In this document: positions 20,906 to 32,866 of the stretch, in pieces
How the letters are laid out: every line of letters starts with the position of its first letter
How positions within the stretch are numbered: position 1 is the stretch's first letter
Assembly: GCF_029784155.1 (NCBI RefSeq)
Contig: NC_073691.1
Span: 53,577,978-53,641,977, forward strand
DNA from: Uranotaenia lowii
Lineage: Eukaryota > Arthropoda > Insecta > Diptera > Culicidae
Length of the DNA: 64,000 bases
Direction: 5' to 3'
Made by a program: the position numbers and the translations under genes
The notes under the pieces: generated by a model
Told to the model about the DNA's origin: nothing
The model's input: only the letters and a program-made list of their open reading frames with translations
The model's database searches: none

Positions 20906-23263
20906 AAAAAGTGTGCAAAGATATTTATTTATTTAAGTCTTTAAAAAAGAGATTTTATGAAAAAGTTAGAGTATTTCTCTAAATCATTGAGAAATATTTT
21001 TTTTATATTTTTACATTAAATGTCATATTAACACCTTCATTTCCTCCATACAAAGTTTTTCGATCAAATGAATAGTTTTTAAAATACACACGTTTGTTTC
21101 TGCCCAGATTCTAAATGATCATAGCCTTAATACTATAAAACTAATTAAAAACAACAACATTTTGAAAGATAAGTGATGATAATTTATTTGAAATTTTTTT
21201 AAACATTATTTTTTGGAATATTCTAGTTATAATTGGTGTTGTGAAAATGTAACATGAATTAGTTCATAGGTTAGAACCTTGGAAAACCCATTTCGGTATT
21301 TTTTTTTTATTTTCAATTTTTTAGATTCAAAACAATAATCCTTTGATTGGTTTGTTTGTTTTTTTATTTTATTTGGGATTTTAAGCCTCTTGGGTTTATT
21401 CATCCCATATCCTTTGATTGGCAACGAATTAAAAGAGTTTTAAAGCTTGTTGTTTAAAATAATTTCACAATATTTGTATGTACAGATGCATATGGATAAG
21501 CACTTCAGAAAATTTCCAAATATTGTGATGACTCCACTCGTTTACTTCAGTTTTAAATTTTGTCTACTAAAGGTTAAATTCAAACAAATTTGTTAAATAT
21601 AAAAGTACTTTAATCCGTATATCTTAAGCTACATTACATCAACTTCAAATCTCCTTTTATGTTATATTGAAGGTGTATAAACTTTTGATCAATCATTTGT
21701 ACTTCATTTTTGCGTAAGAATTGTAGTTCTTATAATACCAGAGAATTGATGATTAACAAACAATGAAAAACCAGTGTTGTAGAAGCAATTTTTTTTGGTA
21801 AGTTTGTTTTTAGATTTGATTTATGCATTTAATTTTTTTATTTCTCGGAATTCCTTTGATCCTTTCAGTACAAATATACCAAGAGGTTTTCTTTAAAAAT
21901 TGGCATAAAATTATAAAAGTTATGATTTTTATATCATTACTAAAATACTGCTGCAATTATTATTATTATTTTAATTAAAGACATTTTACCATTTACATGG
22001 CATTCGTGTCTGTGGTACTGCTGCAATGGTTTCTTAAATAAAAATGCGGAACCGTAGAATACAGTAGGTACAGTAGGTACAGTAGAATAACATAAATAAG
22101 TATAAGAACAACAAAACATGATGAATCTTACGCTTGAGACTAGTTTGCTATTGACCATTTTCAATTCAATATGGCATATGATCACCAATACTGTTAAAAA
22201 TAGTTAATTTAAGATCGACAAATGATAGATTATCGGAAAATTTTAAATTTATCAACGGCTTCTGAATAGATTCATTCATTTTTAAAAAAAAACTTTCTTA
22301 CAACTATAAAATTTCATTTTAAACCAGGAATAAAAGAGATTATTTTACCTTGAAAGTAATGTTAGCCCTTTGAATAAAATTAAAGAATCACAGTATATAA
22401 AATTGGTATAAAAAAAATAAAATGTGTAATAGAATACTTCATTATAATGAACATTTGCTAAGTAGAAGGTGACAAGCAAAATTTAAGCTTGATCGAAGAG
22501 CTGTAGAAACATGAAATGAGTTTGAAGTCCGACTGGGATTCAAAGTCAGATGACTCAGGAGAAGTACAAAAAATTTAAGAAATTTTAACAAAAAACTGAT
22601 TTATAAAACAAAATACGTGTCGTGTACTTTTAAATATTTATTTTCTTGAGTTAAAACCACAATACGATAAGCGATTTCACATAAAAAATTAAGGTTGTTT
22701 CACGTATTAGGTGATTTTCCTAATCTTTCAGTTTGTTTATCAAAATTTCCTCCAATGTTTTAAAAAAAAAAAAATGTTTTTAAAATCAGAAAGTCTGTAG
22801 ATAATGGATTCAGATGGGTGCTTTTATCAATTCATTTAATTCCAGATTATACTTATGATTTCATTTGATTGAATAGCGTATGTTCTGTAGTTTTAAATAA
22901 TTGAATAATTTAAAAAATATTGAATAAAAGGGTAAGCACCTTTGAAATAATAAAAAACCGAAAAATCTTAATTTTTTAATATTTCAAATTGAAAATTTTC
23001 AAAAAAAAATATTTGTATGGGGGATACACTACCAAATATTTTAATTTTAAGTTCAAATGAACCGTTATCCAAAACTATCGGGCAAAATTCTGTGGCAATG
23101 TTTGAGAAAATCTAAAGTTAGCAAAGTAGGTGAACAACCATTGAATAAGTTTACAGCTGGCGACATATATGATACTTTTTAAAATCATTCACTAGCAATA
23201 AAACAATCGACTTGGTGAGTTTACAATCTAATTAGAACTTATTAGAATTATAATTAGAATTAG
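20906..23263. other. AT-rich sequence interrupting the LINE
   Basis: About 2.3 kb of homopolymer-rich DNA without recognisable coding capacity. A small triplicated ACAGTAGGT motif lies near 22061-22085. It may be decayed ORF2, one or more insertions, or both; nothing in it can be assigned with confidence. Confidence 0.4.
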
Positions 23264-23409
23264 AATTTTTCTTTTAATCCCATTCAAGAAACCCATGCTA
23301 TTGTAAGTTTGTCCAAAATCGATTCAAACGCGGTTGGATTAGATGATATTCCTTTAAAGTTTATTTTAAAAAAATATCCCTTGCATAATTCGGCCACTAA
23401 CTTACTTGT
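23264..23409 (+). pseudogene. LINE reverse transcriptase fragment (N-terminal RT block)
   Basis: The frame reads FSFNPIQETHAIVSLSKIDS, then NAVGLDDIPLKFILKKYP. The SNAVGLDxIPLKF block is the well-known entry motif of I/Jockey/CR1-type RT domains. The frame is cut at 23410 by the TTAA-flanked element; no immediate continuation is found on its far side. Confidence 0.85.
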
Positions 23410-24167
23410 TTAAGGGGGCGGGGGGGTAGGGTCTAACGGGTATAAAAAAAACACCATTTTCACGATTTTTTTTCTAGAGCTATTGTTCAAACAAATGTAT
23501 TCAAATTTTTTGCATTATACAAAGCAATGTTAAAAGAAGATTTAGTAATTTTTTCGTAGACAAATAATGAATAATGAGCCGGTGACGGAGCACTTTCGAG
23601 GATGCCTTCTAAAAAACAGGATTTGCGGTGGACACTGTATCTCAGCACAGAATCATCAGAAATCAAAAAATCAGAGCAAAATATTTTTAATAGATGTTTT
23701 TCTGGACCACATCGTTTTTATTTAACTTAAAACAAATTTTATGAAATTTTTGTGGCTGTTTGAAGTAAAAACTACGATTTTTCACGAAAAAATCCGCCAT
23801 TTTTCACCTGTAAAATCTCCCCAAAGTAAAAAAAAAAACAAAAAAGAAAAACGTTGGGGTCTGGTATTTTATATGTAGAAAATATGTTCTAAATTTGAAA
23901 TTATCGGATAAGTAGTTTTCGAATGACGATGTCCACGGACTTTAAAAATGTGCTTTCGAGAAAAACGCGTTTGAAGTTTCTGCTCTTGCTTTCTTGCAGT
24001 ATTAGATAGGAGGAGATAAAGGCCTATAACTTCTACAGTTTTGCTTCAATTGACTTGAAAATTTGACACAACATTCTTGAAATGTTTAACAATAAGAAAA
24101 TAAAAAAATAAACAAATCATTTTTTTGAAAGTGTTAGACCCTACCCCCCCCCCCCCCCCCCCCTTAA
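23410..24167. mobile_element. TTAA-flanked non-autonomous DNA element, copy 2
   Basis: Same interior and same orientation as 3164-3917, with ends TTAAGGGGGCGGGGGGGTAG and GTTAGACCCTA, then 20 cytosines and TTAA. It is inserted in the RT fragment of the decayed LINE, so it is younger than that LINE copy. The two copies differ by scattered substitutions, a few short indels and the length and purity of the terminal G/C tract. Confidence 0.9.
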
Positions 24168-24280
24168 CAAAATAAATACAACGAACAAATGTCCAAAAAG
24201 TAGAAAAACATCAAAAACTCTTCCCATTAGAAAAAAATTGCTTTAAAAACTATTGAAAACTTGTAGTCAATTAACATTCT

Positions 24281-24354
24281 TTATTTTTCATTCGATTTCC
24301 TATGGTTGGACTATTACGTTAAAGTGCAACCATAGGAAATCAGATGAAAAATAA
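24281..24354. repeat. Short hairpin
   Basis: Inverted arms of 28 bases (24281-24308 and 24327-24354) pair except for two positions, around the shared cores GATTTCCTATGGTTG and CAACCATAGGAAATC, with an 18-base loop. It lies between the TTAA element and the Penelope-like tail. Confidence 0.75.
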
Positions 24355-24399
24355 TCTTTTCTTTCCGGTTAAAATAAGCTGCAAATAATAGACACCTAG

Positions 24400-24565
24400 C
24401 CGTTAGAAAAAAAACGATATTGACATGAACTGCTGATAGGTAATTTCTTTGAGAAAGACCACACAAAATGGCCGAAACGTCGGGTATTTAGAATAAAAAG
24501 TTGTTTGATTGAAATCTACGACCGTAAAAATCCAAACATTAAAATGTAAAATACAAGCTTTCATA
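24400..24565 (+). mobile_element. Penelope-like element 3' tail (tentative)
   Basis: GAGAAAGACC, a short A-rich loop, then GGCCGAAACGTCGG, an AATAAAAAGTTGTTTGATTG block and AAATCTACGACCG form the series often seen at the ends of Penelope-like retroelements, where a hammerhead-type ribozyme core contains the C-GAAAC box. Here the GAAAC box is intact but the CTGATGA-like box is degenerate. Identification rests on remembered motif order only. Confidence 0.5.
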
Positions 24566-24569
24566 TTGA

Positions 24570-24901
24570 GTCGCAAAAATGTATCGAATACATCATTTTC
24601 AATAATTAACACTCCTATCCAATCTTTATCCCAAGCTATCAGTTTAGCTCCAAAATACTGTCAAATTAAACTGATCCATGACCATGTTTTGCAACAATGT
24701 GGTAAAGTTTTTTATTCCCTAAAATCACTTGAAAAGCCTTATTTTTCCGCATTTTATATCCTGCGAATTCTTACTTTTCCAAATTTCCAAAACGCTTTGA
24801 ACAGGCTTCGGGTAACACTCAATGCCTGTGCTAGATTTGTTAATGATCTTAACCGTTACGATCACGTATCACACTTACAACCCCGCCTAATCGGTAGCTA
24901 G
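24570..24901 (+). pseudogene. LINE RT C-terminal fragment
   Basis: The frame ending at 24901 contains INTPIQSLSQAISLA, HDHVLQQCGKVFYSLKSLEK and LRVTLNACARFVNDLNRYDH followed by VSHLQPRL. These match the C-terminal part of I/Jockey-type ORF2 proteins (the PIQ..SLA / CGKVY..L / NACVRFIF.L.RYDHVS blocks). The catalytic FADD region is missing, so a large internal deletion or insertion separates it from the upstream RT fragment. Confidence 0.8.
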
Positions 24902-24976
24902 TTTGATAATTTTTCCCAAAATATGATGTTGTTTATTTCTGTTCTAATTAATTCAAACTTAAGAGCTGTGTATTTA

Positions 24977-25740
24977 TACAGTGACAAAATAAGAAAAGAA
25001 ACACTATTTGTTTTGCTTGTTAAGATATGAATGATTGAAAATCCCCAATATTTTCTTCTGCAATTTTGTTTGAGTATTTAACGGATAAATCCAGCATAAG
25101 TTTACTTTTCTTGAACGTTGCAATTGGCGTTGAGGACCGAAAATATGAAAAAAAAAAAATGCACAATAAGAATAGTACCACTTGTGTTTTTCAACAAAAA
25201 CAAGATTGTTTCTAGAAATTTACTGTGTGAAAGTGAATAATAATGCTTCTACGAATTATACGGATAGATAACTGCATTTTAAAGAATTTTCTAGAATTTC
25301 AAAGGTTTTAAAAAAGGGTTTTGAGAGATACTCCTCTAGTATCTGCAGCGTGAACTCCAACAAAACTGTGTTGAAAAACTACCTCTAATTGATGAATATG
25401 GGCCTAAATAAACCTGGAAAATCAATATTGAGACTGAATTTAGTTTTAACTGCAAGATAGTGCTGCCATCTATGACTTGAAACTGAAAAAAAGTGAGGTT
25501 TACTGAAAAAAAATCTAAGTTTTTTTTAATTCAAACCTGTTTTCTTCTGATTCAAAATAAACCCAGAATATTTTTTTTCATCATTTCACGTCATTTTAAT
25601 GAAGAAAGTAAGTAGTTAGGTAAAGAGTTATAGCTTAAATATCAAATTCCTTAGTTCTAGATGAACATATCTTAAAACCTCCATTTAAACCCTTGAAAAT
25701 CTTTGGAATTCTAGAAAATTTCAAGATGCATTACCTTAGC
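24977..25740. mobile_element. Palindromic element, copy 1
   Basis: The left end, ATACAGTGACAAAATAAGAA, and TGTTTTGCTTGTTAAGATAT match, inverted, the right end of the element at 41.09-42.12 kb. Internally the block at about 25275-25335 (ATTTTCTAGAATTTCAAAGG) is repeated inversely near 25690-25725 (TTTGGAATTCTAGAAAATTT). The arms therefore fold back on each other, with CAAGATAGTGCTGCCATCTA at 25452-25471 near the middle. No coding frame. Confidence 0.7.
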
Positions 25741-27480
25741 CCGATATTACCCGATATGCGCTTTTAGGGACACTTCCCCCTATTTGAAAGAAAACATTGA
25801 TACCGAGTATTAAAAATGAAGTTCATCATTGCAAATTTTTAAATTGGTTGGCCAACCGACTCATTCTGGTGGCGGCAGCTGGTTTAGTAGCGATCTTTTC
25901 ATTCAGCTTCCGGTTTCAGTATAATTTACGACCTCCGGACCAGTAGCAATGGCGACAAAATTATGAGCTGCACGAATTTTACGATCTTCGGATCGAGTCC
26001 CAGTTGTGTTGCGGGGTTTTCCATCTTTCAATTCTACTCAGCTAAATTGTCTGCCGGATAACAGGACTAGATATATTTGGTGCTTCCCAATGCGATGGTT
26101 TTTAAACATCTAGAAGGATAGACGAAGCTTCAACAAAGCGTCCAAGGAGAAAATACACTCCGGATGTCGTTGGATTTTTATGTCTTTTTCTCCTTAAGTC
26201 GATGTTGAGAAAATAAACCGATTCTTGAATGTTGATTTTATTTCCGAAAGTACTTTGGCAGAGTTGGGCGGTATTCAAATGCGTTTCATGTTGCTGATAT
26301 TTGCTGCGGAAATCGAAAAACGGAACCCTCTTGTCCGATTTTCCCGATGATGGAACCAATAAAGCCAATTCAAAATGTGATGCAAACAAGCTCCCGGAAA
26401 TGCTGCACAATACAGAGTGGCTAAGGGGTTAAACCCAAACAAATAAACCCATTTCCATGACACCACCCCCTTGGAACATTTCTACCAATTCGTCTCACCC
26501 GACTCTCGAGGGGACAAATTTAATATTTATTTTTGTGAATTGATTGAACCACACTCGGAAAGAATTCTGTCATGTGATCGGTATCAATAGAAGTGGGGGA
26601 ACTAAGCTAGGGAAAAAATCTAACCTTCCCACAATTCACACACAGTGATGGATTGTAAAATTGTGGGTGTCGGGTGGAAGCTTTTCAATAATAGAAAAGG
26701 ACACCTCGAGAGAATGGGAATTAAAAAAAACCTCACTTAACAAATGTAGATTTAATGATTTCAATCGGAACGTGTCGAAGCGAATGGTGATTTGTTTTAT
26801 CAGTTGTTACACGATTCGATCGCCCGGGATGGACGCACGGGTGCAATCTAATATGAATATTGAATGAGTTCAATGGATTTCGCCGTAATTACCATACGCT
26901 CCCTATGAATGGGAAAGCGGCAGCAATTAGCAATATTGGATCCATTATCCATCCGGTGCTGGCAGCAGCAGATGTCTGCCGGTTGCTGGCTGCCTGTTGG
27001 ATCTGATTAGATTGCCATAAGGTGTTTATAAATAGCACTAGTCAATGTTTAACGGCTGTTTATGCTTCGGAATGAAATCATAGCACGATTTGCAGTATTC
27101 TGTTACATGGCTGCTGCTGTGAAACGTGACTTTGTAACAGTCTGTTTATTGATCACTCAACGCACTCCCCTCGTAAATATTTGCTCGGATACCTGGAATA
27201 GTTATCGCAAATTATCTGTTTTATTTTTTTTTTAAATTGATATCGTAACGACTATTCCGATACAAATATGATACAAGAAATTTGCTTTTTCCAGTGGTGC
27301 AAAAAATTTCAGGGCATTTATGGGACACGCTATACAGTTTCATTTTCCGAAACCAAAAGGTTAACCACAGAAATAGATAAAAATTCATTTAATAAAAGTC
27401 GTTAATACTTTTACAACACTCAAGATGTCATACCTACATATATATTTGCAGAATCAAGTTTTCCAAACAGCAATACATTT
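25741..27480. other. Unique-looking non-coding sequence
   Basis: Less AT-rich than most of the window. A minus-strand frame of 102 codons (26102-26410) shows no known domain. At 26860-27060 there is a low-repeat segment with several TAAT/ATTA cores (CGTAATTACC, CAGCAATTAGC, GGATCCATTATCC) and a GCAGCAGCAG stretch, which could be host regulatory DNA. Function is not shown. Confidence 0.4.
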
Positions 27481-29280
27481 ACGGTGTGTTACGGTGGCTC
27501 TGCGAAGTAGTTCCACCTCCCCGTGGTGCAGAGTGGAAACTTGTCTGCAAGTCCGGCGTATTGCAGATGCACGGCCAAGAGAACTACACCAAATCCACTA
27601 GAGGCTGTCGACGGGTCTGCCAAACCCGCGTGGAAGAAGTGGTGCACCCGGGTACTTAGGTACCAGTACTTGGGTGTGTGCGTGATGGTCCAAAACGCTT
27701 TCGGGGGGTCATGGCCCTGATATGCGGACGTGACCGGAGGGAGAGCGATCGCCAACTCGTTTTGCGCTCCGGTGGGTATAGACCAGTGATTGAATTTTGC
27801 TGAGCATGAGTTGATCAACCATCTCTCGCTCAACGCTTTACTCGGAAGCAAAGGTTGCTTTGAGGCAGCGAAAACGACAAAACCGATGATGTATACGCTC
27901 TCAAAATGGCCCGCCTTCATGAAGCAATATACATTCTAGGCAGCCAATCCAAAAAACCAAACGAATGGCTCTCACTCATCTCCTGTTACAACATTGAGAG
28001 AACCGAATTCAAAAGGCAGAGCAAACCAGAGTCTCCTCGTTTGTGCCTGGATCGAATACCCGAGGTTTTTCTGCTGTTGCTATTATTGCACAGCAACCGC
28101 ACGCAGGCAGCTAATGTTTTCGTTTCTTTTTTCTCCTCCCTCCTTGCTCCATACGTTGCGGGCCTATGCAATGCAATAAGTTCGGTTGTTGTCGTTGTTG
28201 CCTCAACCTTTGCGGCGAGGTTGAAGATGTTCTCCTCAACGACAGCTATCGCCTTGAGTCATTCAAATTCAATAACGTAAATGAGTATGTGTGCCTCGTC
28301 TTCTTCATGCATCATGTAGCAACCGAACGTTGAGAGAGTTCGTTCGAGGCAGCAAACGAATAGTATCTCTCAGAGCAGATCCTCCTCATGGGGGGAGGTT
28401 TGAATGAATGTATATGTATCGCCTCCTTTATAGCTATGTGAAGCCTCAAAGCGTGTATTTTGAATGCCTCTGATGAGAAAATTGGTGAGGATTTCAATCA
28501 CTGGTATAGACCCGATTCGCAAAACGAGAAGATGCGCAATGTGGTGGCCAATGGTGGGTCGATCACTTAGGGACGTGTTTACACGTCAGTGTCCGAGAGG
28601 CACATTTTGCCGGAGGTGTCAGGGTTCGACACGCGTTTCGGGAATTGATGCGCCTGAACCGCGAGTGTGACCTGATGAGGGCGTTCTATAGCCCGATCTG
28701 CGCTTCGGGTAGTTGCGCTGAGTGGTGACTTAAGTCAACACTATTTGTGAGTTCGGAGGAGTCTGAGTCGTACACGTGGCTTAGGGGGCTTACCCCTCCT
28801 ACCCGCGTGTTTGAACAGAGAAAGTGTCGTCGACAACTCGCTTTGTGTTTCTGGATCTTGGACTGGATTCACAAAGTTAGTAGTTGCGCTGCGTGGGGAC
28901 CTCATTCACACGATGAGATGTCGGGTCCTAACTCGTCAGAGAAGGGGTTGCGCATCGAGTTGTGTAAGAATGAGGTTTTGCTGATAGAGGATTCGGAAAC
29001 GAGTATTGCCTTGGAGCGCATTAGCGCGAATTGACCTCCCACTATTGAAGTAAAGTGTGTCAAACAGTTCGAGGTGGGAACAAAGGTCAATGGCCCCAGG
29101 TGGACTTTATGGCGTAGGTGGTACAGTGTTCCTTAGCATTGTATCATGAGTCGTCCAATTGCACCCACGGACCCAGAGTAGCAAACTGGGGGGACGCGGA
29201 GGCTCGCCGCGCCTTGGAATGCAATCCGTAAAATGGATTTACCACCTGGGTTAACACCTAATAAAAAAAACGGTGTCTTC
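27481..29280 (+). mobile_element. CpG-rich retroelement-like unit without coding capacity
   Basis: An abrupt switch to GC- and CpG-rich sequence starts near 27,481 (GTGTTACGGTGGCTCTGCGA) and ends near 29,280 in GGGTTAACACCTAATAAAAA, an A-rich tail. Frames of 60-143 codons occur on both strands, but none has a recognisable domain. There is an internal inverted pair (CCAGTGATTGAA near 27,784 and TTCAATCACTGG near 28,493) and a direct repeat TAGTTGCGCTG (about 28,711 and 28,880). Composition and tail suggest a non-autonomous retroelement or the untranslated parts of a LINE; the clade is unknown. Confidence 0.5.
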
Positions 29281-29699
29281 AGAACAATTTGAAGAAAAAA
29301 AATCGGAATCTTTGAAAATTTTACACATCAATAAAAAGGCTACTCCTCAATCCAACGATCTCTTTATGAAAAAAAAAAACCATGAGGAGATTATAAAAAA
29401 ATTTTTAGACATTTTACAAACATAAAAGCAAGTTAACTGGTGTTGGAAAAACGTGGTAGAAATTTTGACAATTTTGAAAATTTTAACATGCGAAAATGTT
29501 TTCAAGAGCTTTGGGAGGTGTATTTTTTTACAGCAATGTTTCTTTTTCAGCCGTTTGTGATAGAAATCGAGCTATTTTTGCATCACATCATGCGAAAATA
29601 AAACATGTTTTTGCTTGGTAAAGTTTTCAAAATGTGCTACAATTGTCAAAATTTCTACCTCAACACGAGTGAACTTGCTCTAAAGCAAAATTATGTAAG

Positions 29700-29923
29700 T
29701 AACGCCTTATGATCAACTCAGTCAATCATTTGTTTCTGTTCGAAGTGAAATGACTCCCACGAATTATAAAATTCTTCAAGAACTTCGATCCAAGCTAAAA
29801 CATCTTAACATTGCATATATCTGGCATAGCGTTGATGGGCACATACTCTTAAAAAGAACATCTAGTTCTAAACCAGTAGTTGTTCGGTCTTATTCAGATA
29901 TGATGAAAGTCATAAAACAATAA
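29700..29923 (+). pseudogene. LINE ORF1 C-terminal fragment
   Basis: From an upstream partial frame through an ATG at 29750 the translation runs MTPTNYKILQELRSKLKHLN, IAYIWHSVDGHILLKRTSSS and KPVVVRSYSDMMKVIKQ to the stop at 29921-29923. This is the typical C-terminal domain of CR1/L2-type ORF1 proteins, related to the baculovirus-FP-like family (LTP.N..LL..A / ..FVW...GKI..RK..SS / V..I.S..D). The N-terminal part is lost by 5' truncation. It ends 38 bases before the ORF2 start. Confidence 0.7.
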
Positions 29924-29961
29924 AACATTCTAAAAGGAATTGACTTTAGCCTAAAGCCAAT

Positions 29962-31149
29962 ATGACTGATACATTGCTCACACATAAAAGTAGTAATATC
30001 CTTTGCGTTGCTTCAGATGATATTCAGCTAAATAGTTTGAAGAATGCAACAAAATTGTTGCAAATAAATATTCGTGGAATGAATAGTCAAGAAAAGTTCG
30101 ATTCATTGAAAATGTTTCTCGAGAGCTTGAAAACTAATATTGATGTTATTGTAATTAGCGAAACCTGGATCAAGGAAAAGAATATTGCTTTCTACAATTT
30201 GCCAGGGTACAAGGCAATTTTTTCATCTCGGAACAGTCATGGTGGTGGTTTAGCCCTTTACATAAGAGATGAAGTAAAATTCAGCATGAAGAAAAACTTT
30301 CAAGATGAAGGCTATCACTCCATTGGAATAGAGATGGTATCGAATGGAGAACAGATTACTATTAACGGGATCTATAGGCCTCCAGACTATAATATTTCTA
30401 GATTCCTCAACCAATTAGAACAACTCATTTCCGAAGCAGAGCCTGGAAAACCGATGTTTATTTTAGGCGACCTCAACGTCCCTACTAACAGACCAAACGA
30501 TCACTCAGTTCTGGAATATCAAAGTCTCTTGAATTGCTTCGGCCTGACTGTTTCCAATAACATTATCACCAGACCATCCAGCAACAACCTGTTAGATCAC
30601 TCCATTGTACGTTTTAGTGATCTAAACTTTGTCACTAATCGTACGTTTGAGTGGGACATAAGTGATCATAGGCCTGTCCTTACTGCATACTATAACAGAA
30701 AAACATCACCAGAAATTACATTTCTATCACGTCGAAATACCAATTGTAGAAAGTTGAACAGAGACTTTATAGATTTCTTAACAAGTTTCTGCTCACGAAA
30801 TCGAGACCCCAACGCGAATTTACAATCTGTATCTGAACGCTATCAGCAACTTCTCAAAAAACATAGCAATGTTTCCACTACTAGAGTTAAACTGAAAAAA
30901 ATATGTCCTTGGATGACATTCGAAGTATGTCAGCTATCGAAAACCAGAGATAAGATCCTGCGGAAATGGAGAAGGAACCCCAGCGACCACAATATTACTG
31001 AGCAACTGAAGAGTACAAATAAACAACTACAAAGCACAAAACGGAAAGCAAAAAGAGAATACTACGAACAACTGATGAACACTTCAAACATGAAACTACT
31101 TTGGAAACAAATAAACGAAATAATTGGAAAAAAATTCTATACCCGGTGA
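29962..31149 (+). pseudogene. LINE ORF2 part 1: AP-type endonuclease and linker
   Basis: A 395-codon frame from ATG at 29962. The exonuclease-endonuclease-phosphatase domain occupies residues 30-245 with its catalytic blocks present: LLQINIRG (Asn36), VIVISETWI (Glu67), NGIYRPPDY (135-143), ILGDLNVP (Asp170, Asn172), LLDHSIV (211-217) and ISDHRPV (Asp235, His236). This domain nicks the target DNA to prime reverse transcription. Residues 246-390 are a basic linker. The frame is lost at a run of seven adenines (31128-31134); the sequence continues in the next frame as NSIPGDLVLN, so an A-run slip explains the break. Confidence 0.93.
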
Positions 31150-32866
31150 CCTGGTTCTGAATATACATGGAGAATCTGTAAGTGACCCGTTAGAAGTTGC
31201 GAATGCTTTAAACGACTTTTTCACCTCAATTGGACGACAGCTAGCTAGTCAACACCAATCAACAGGAAACATTAATGAGCATGGCACAATTGAACGAATA
31301 AGACATTCCATGTATCTTCGGCCAACGACAGTCCAAGAAATAACTACTATTATTTCTAAACTGGATCCTGCTAAAGCTGCTGGAGCTGATGGCTTCCCGG
31401 TATCTGCCCTTCAAATCTTTCTCAAGGAGTTAGCCCCTATCCTCTCGTCGTCTTTCAACGGTAGCGTGTGTTTAGGTCAGTATCCTGAATCTTTAAAACT
31501 TGCTGTCGTTCGTCCAATCTTCAAATCTGGTGATCCGAAAGAACTCAACAGCTATCGACCGTTTTCTGTTTTATCTGCGTTCAGTAAAGTTTATGAGAAA
31601 CTTATTGCTACAAGACTGCACGAATTTCTTGAAAGCGAAGGCTTCCTGTATGAGCAGCAACATGGATTTCGGAAAGGTGGCTCTACGGAGATAGCTGTCC
31701 TAGAATAAGTGAATAGTGTGTCACACAACTTAGACAGGAAGAAGGAGATACCGGCTACCTTGTTCCTGGATCTTTCGAAGGCCTTCGATACAATAGATCA
31801 TTGTCTGCTATTGAAAAAATTAGAATCGTATGGTATTAGAGGAGTAGTCAACGATTTTATGCGAAGCTATCTGCACAATCGCCAACAAGTCGTCAAGATA
31901 AACGATACTTTGAGTTCTAAATTACCGATAACCGTAGGTGTACCCCAAGGTAGCAATTTAGGGCCTTTACTGTTTCTCATCTACGTGAATGACCTATCGA
32001 AACTTCGACTGTGTGGTATCCCAAAACTGTTTGCTGATGACACGGTGCTAGAGTATTCCAATAAGGATGTGGAAACAACAATAAGTGAAATGAAGAAAGA
32101 CCTTGATGTTGTAGATAGCTATTTTAAGAATAATCTATAAAAGGTTAACACTGCTAAAACAAAATTTATAATTTTTCGTGGAATCAAAACCAAACTTCCG
32201 TTACATTCACCCTTAATTCATAAGCAAAACGAAATAGAAGAAGTTTCCAATTTTAAATACTTAGGAGTTCACCTAAATAATCGTTTATCGTGGAAGCCCC
32301 ATATAGCGTACATAATAAAAAAATGTGCTCCAATCTGCGGAATCATACGGAAGTTTTCGTACTTCATGCCTAGACATATTTTACAGAAGCTTTATCATAG
32401 TTTTGTACATAGTCGATATACATACGCTATCAGTGCCTGGGGACACACCAATGTATCTAACTTATCAACTTTGAAAGTCCAGCAAAACAGATGTATGAAA
32501 GCAATTTTTAAACTTCCTTACATGTATCCTAGCTTAGAATTGTACAAATTATCAGAACACAATATCTTGCCAATCAGTTGCTTAAGAGATTTACAAACAT
32601 TATTGATCATGCATCGAATAGTAAAAATCAAGAATATCCACCACAATTTCAATATGCAACACGTAACACACAATTATAACACTAGGTTTATCGATAGATT
32701 GTGTGTAGAAAATGCTTCAACTAGAATCGCAGAAAGAAGATTGGCCACAACAGGCCCAACTTTGTATAATCGTCTCGGCACAGACATTCGGAACATTAAC
32801 AGTCTAGCTATGTTTAAAGCGCGTGTTAAACAGTTGTTGAAAGCTAATTTAGAGCGGTTAACGTAA
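31124..32866 (+). pseudogene. LINE ORF2 part 2: reverse transcriptase, two stops
   Basis: One frame from 31124 to 32866 interrupted by TAA at 31706-31708 and at 32138-32140. RT blocks in order: DPAKAAGADGFPVSALQ, VVRPIFKSGDPKELNSYRPF, EQQHGFRKGGSTEIAVLE, (stop), LFLDLSKAFDTIDH with the first catalytic Asp, GVPQGSNLGPLLFLIYVNDL, LFADDTVL with the Asp pair, (stop), NTAKTKFIIF and FKYLGVHLNNRLSW. The C-terminal part (32366-32866) holds the thumb-like and tail region and ends RVKQLLKANLERLT. Catalytic residues are intact, so decay is slight. No RNase H domain is present. Confidence 0.93.

Larger units (their letters stand above)
18600..24901 (+). mobile_element. Decayed I/Jockey-like LINE split by nested insertions
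   Basis: Parts of one non-LTR retrotransposon occur in the correct order on the plus strand: ORF1 N-terminal part (18628-18871), ORF1 middle and zinc knuckles (19827-20127 and 20325-20580), the start of an endonuclease (20783-20905), an RT entry segment (23264-23409) and an RT C-terminal segment (about 24570-24901). Between them sit a TA-flanked MITE, a SINE, about 2.3 kb of unassigned AT-rich DNA, a TTAA-flanked element and a Penelope-like tail. The order and orientation argue for one source element rather than a chance cluster, but two related copies cannot be excluded. Confidence 0.75.

Noticed and set aside
27489..27920. 143-codon minus-strand frame in the CpG-rich unit
   Set aside because: GC-rich sequence has few stops by chance; no recognisable domain and overlapping frames on the other strand.
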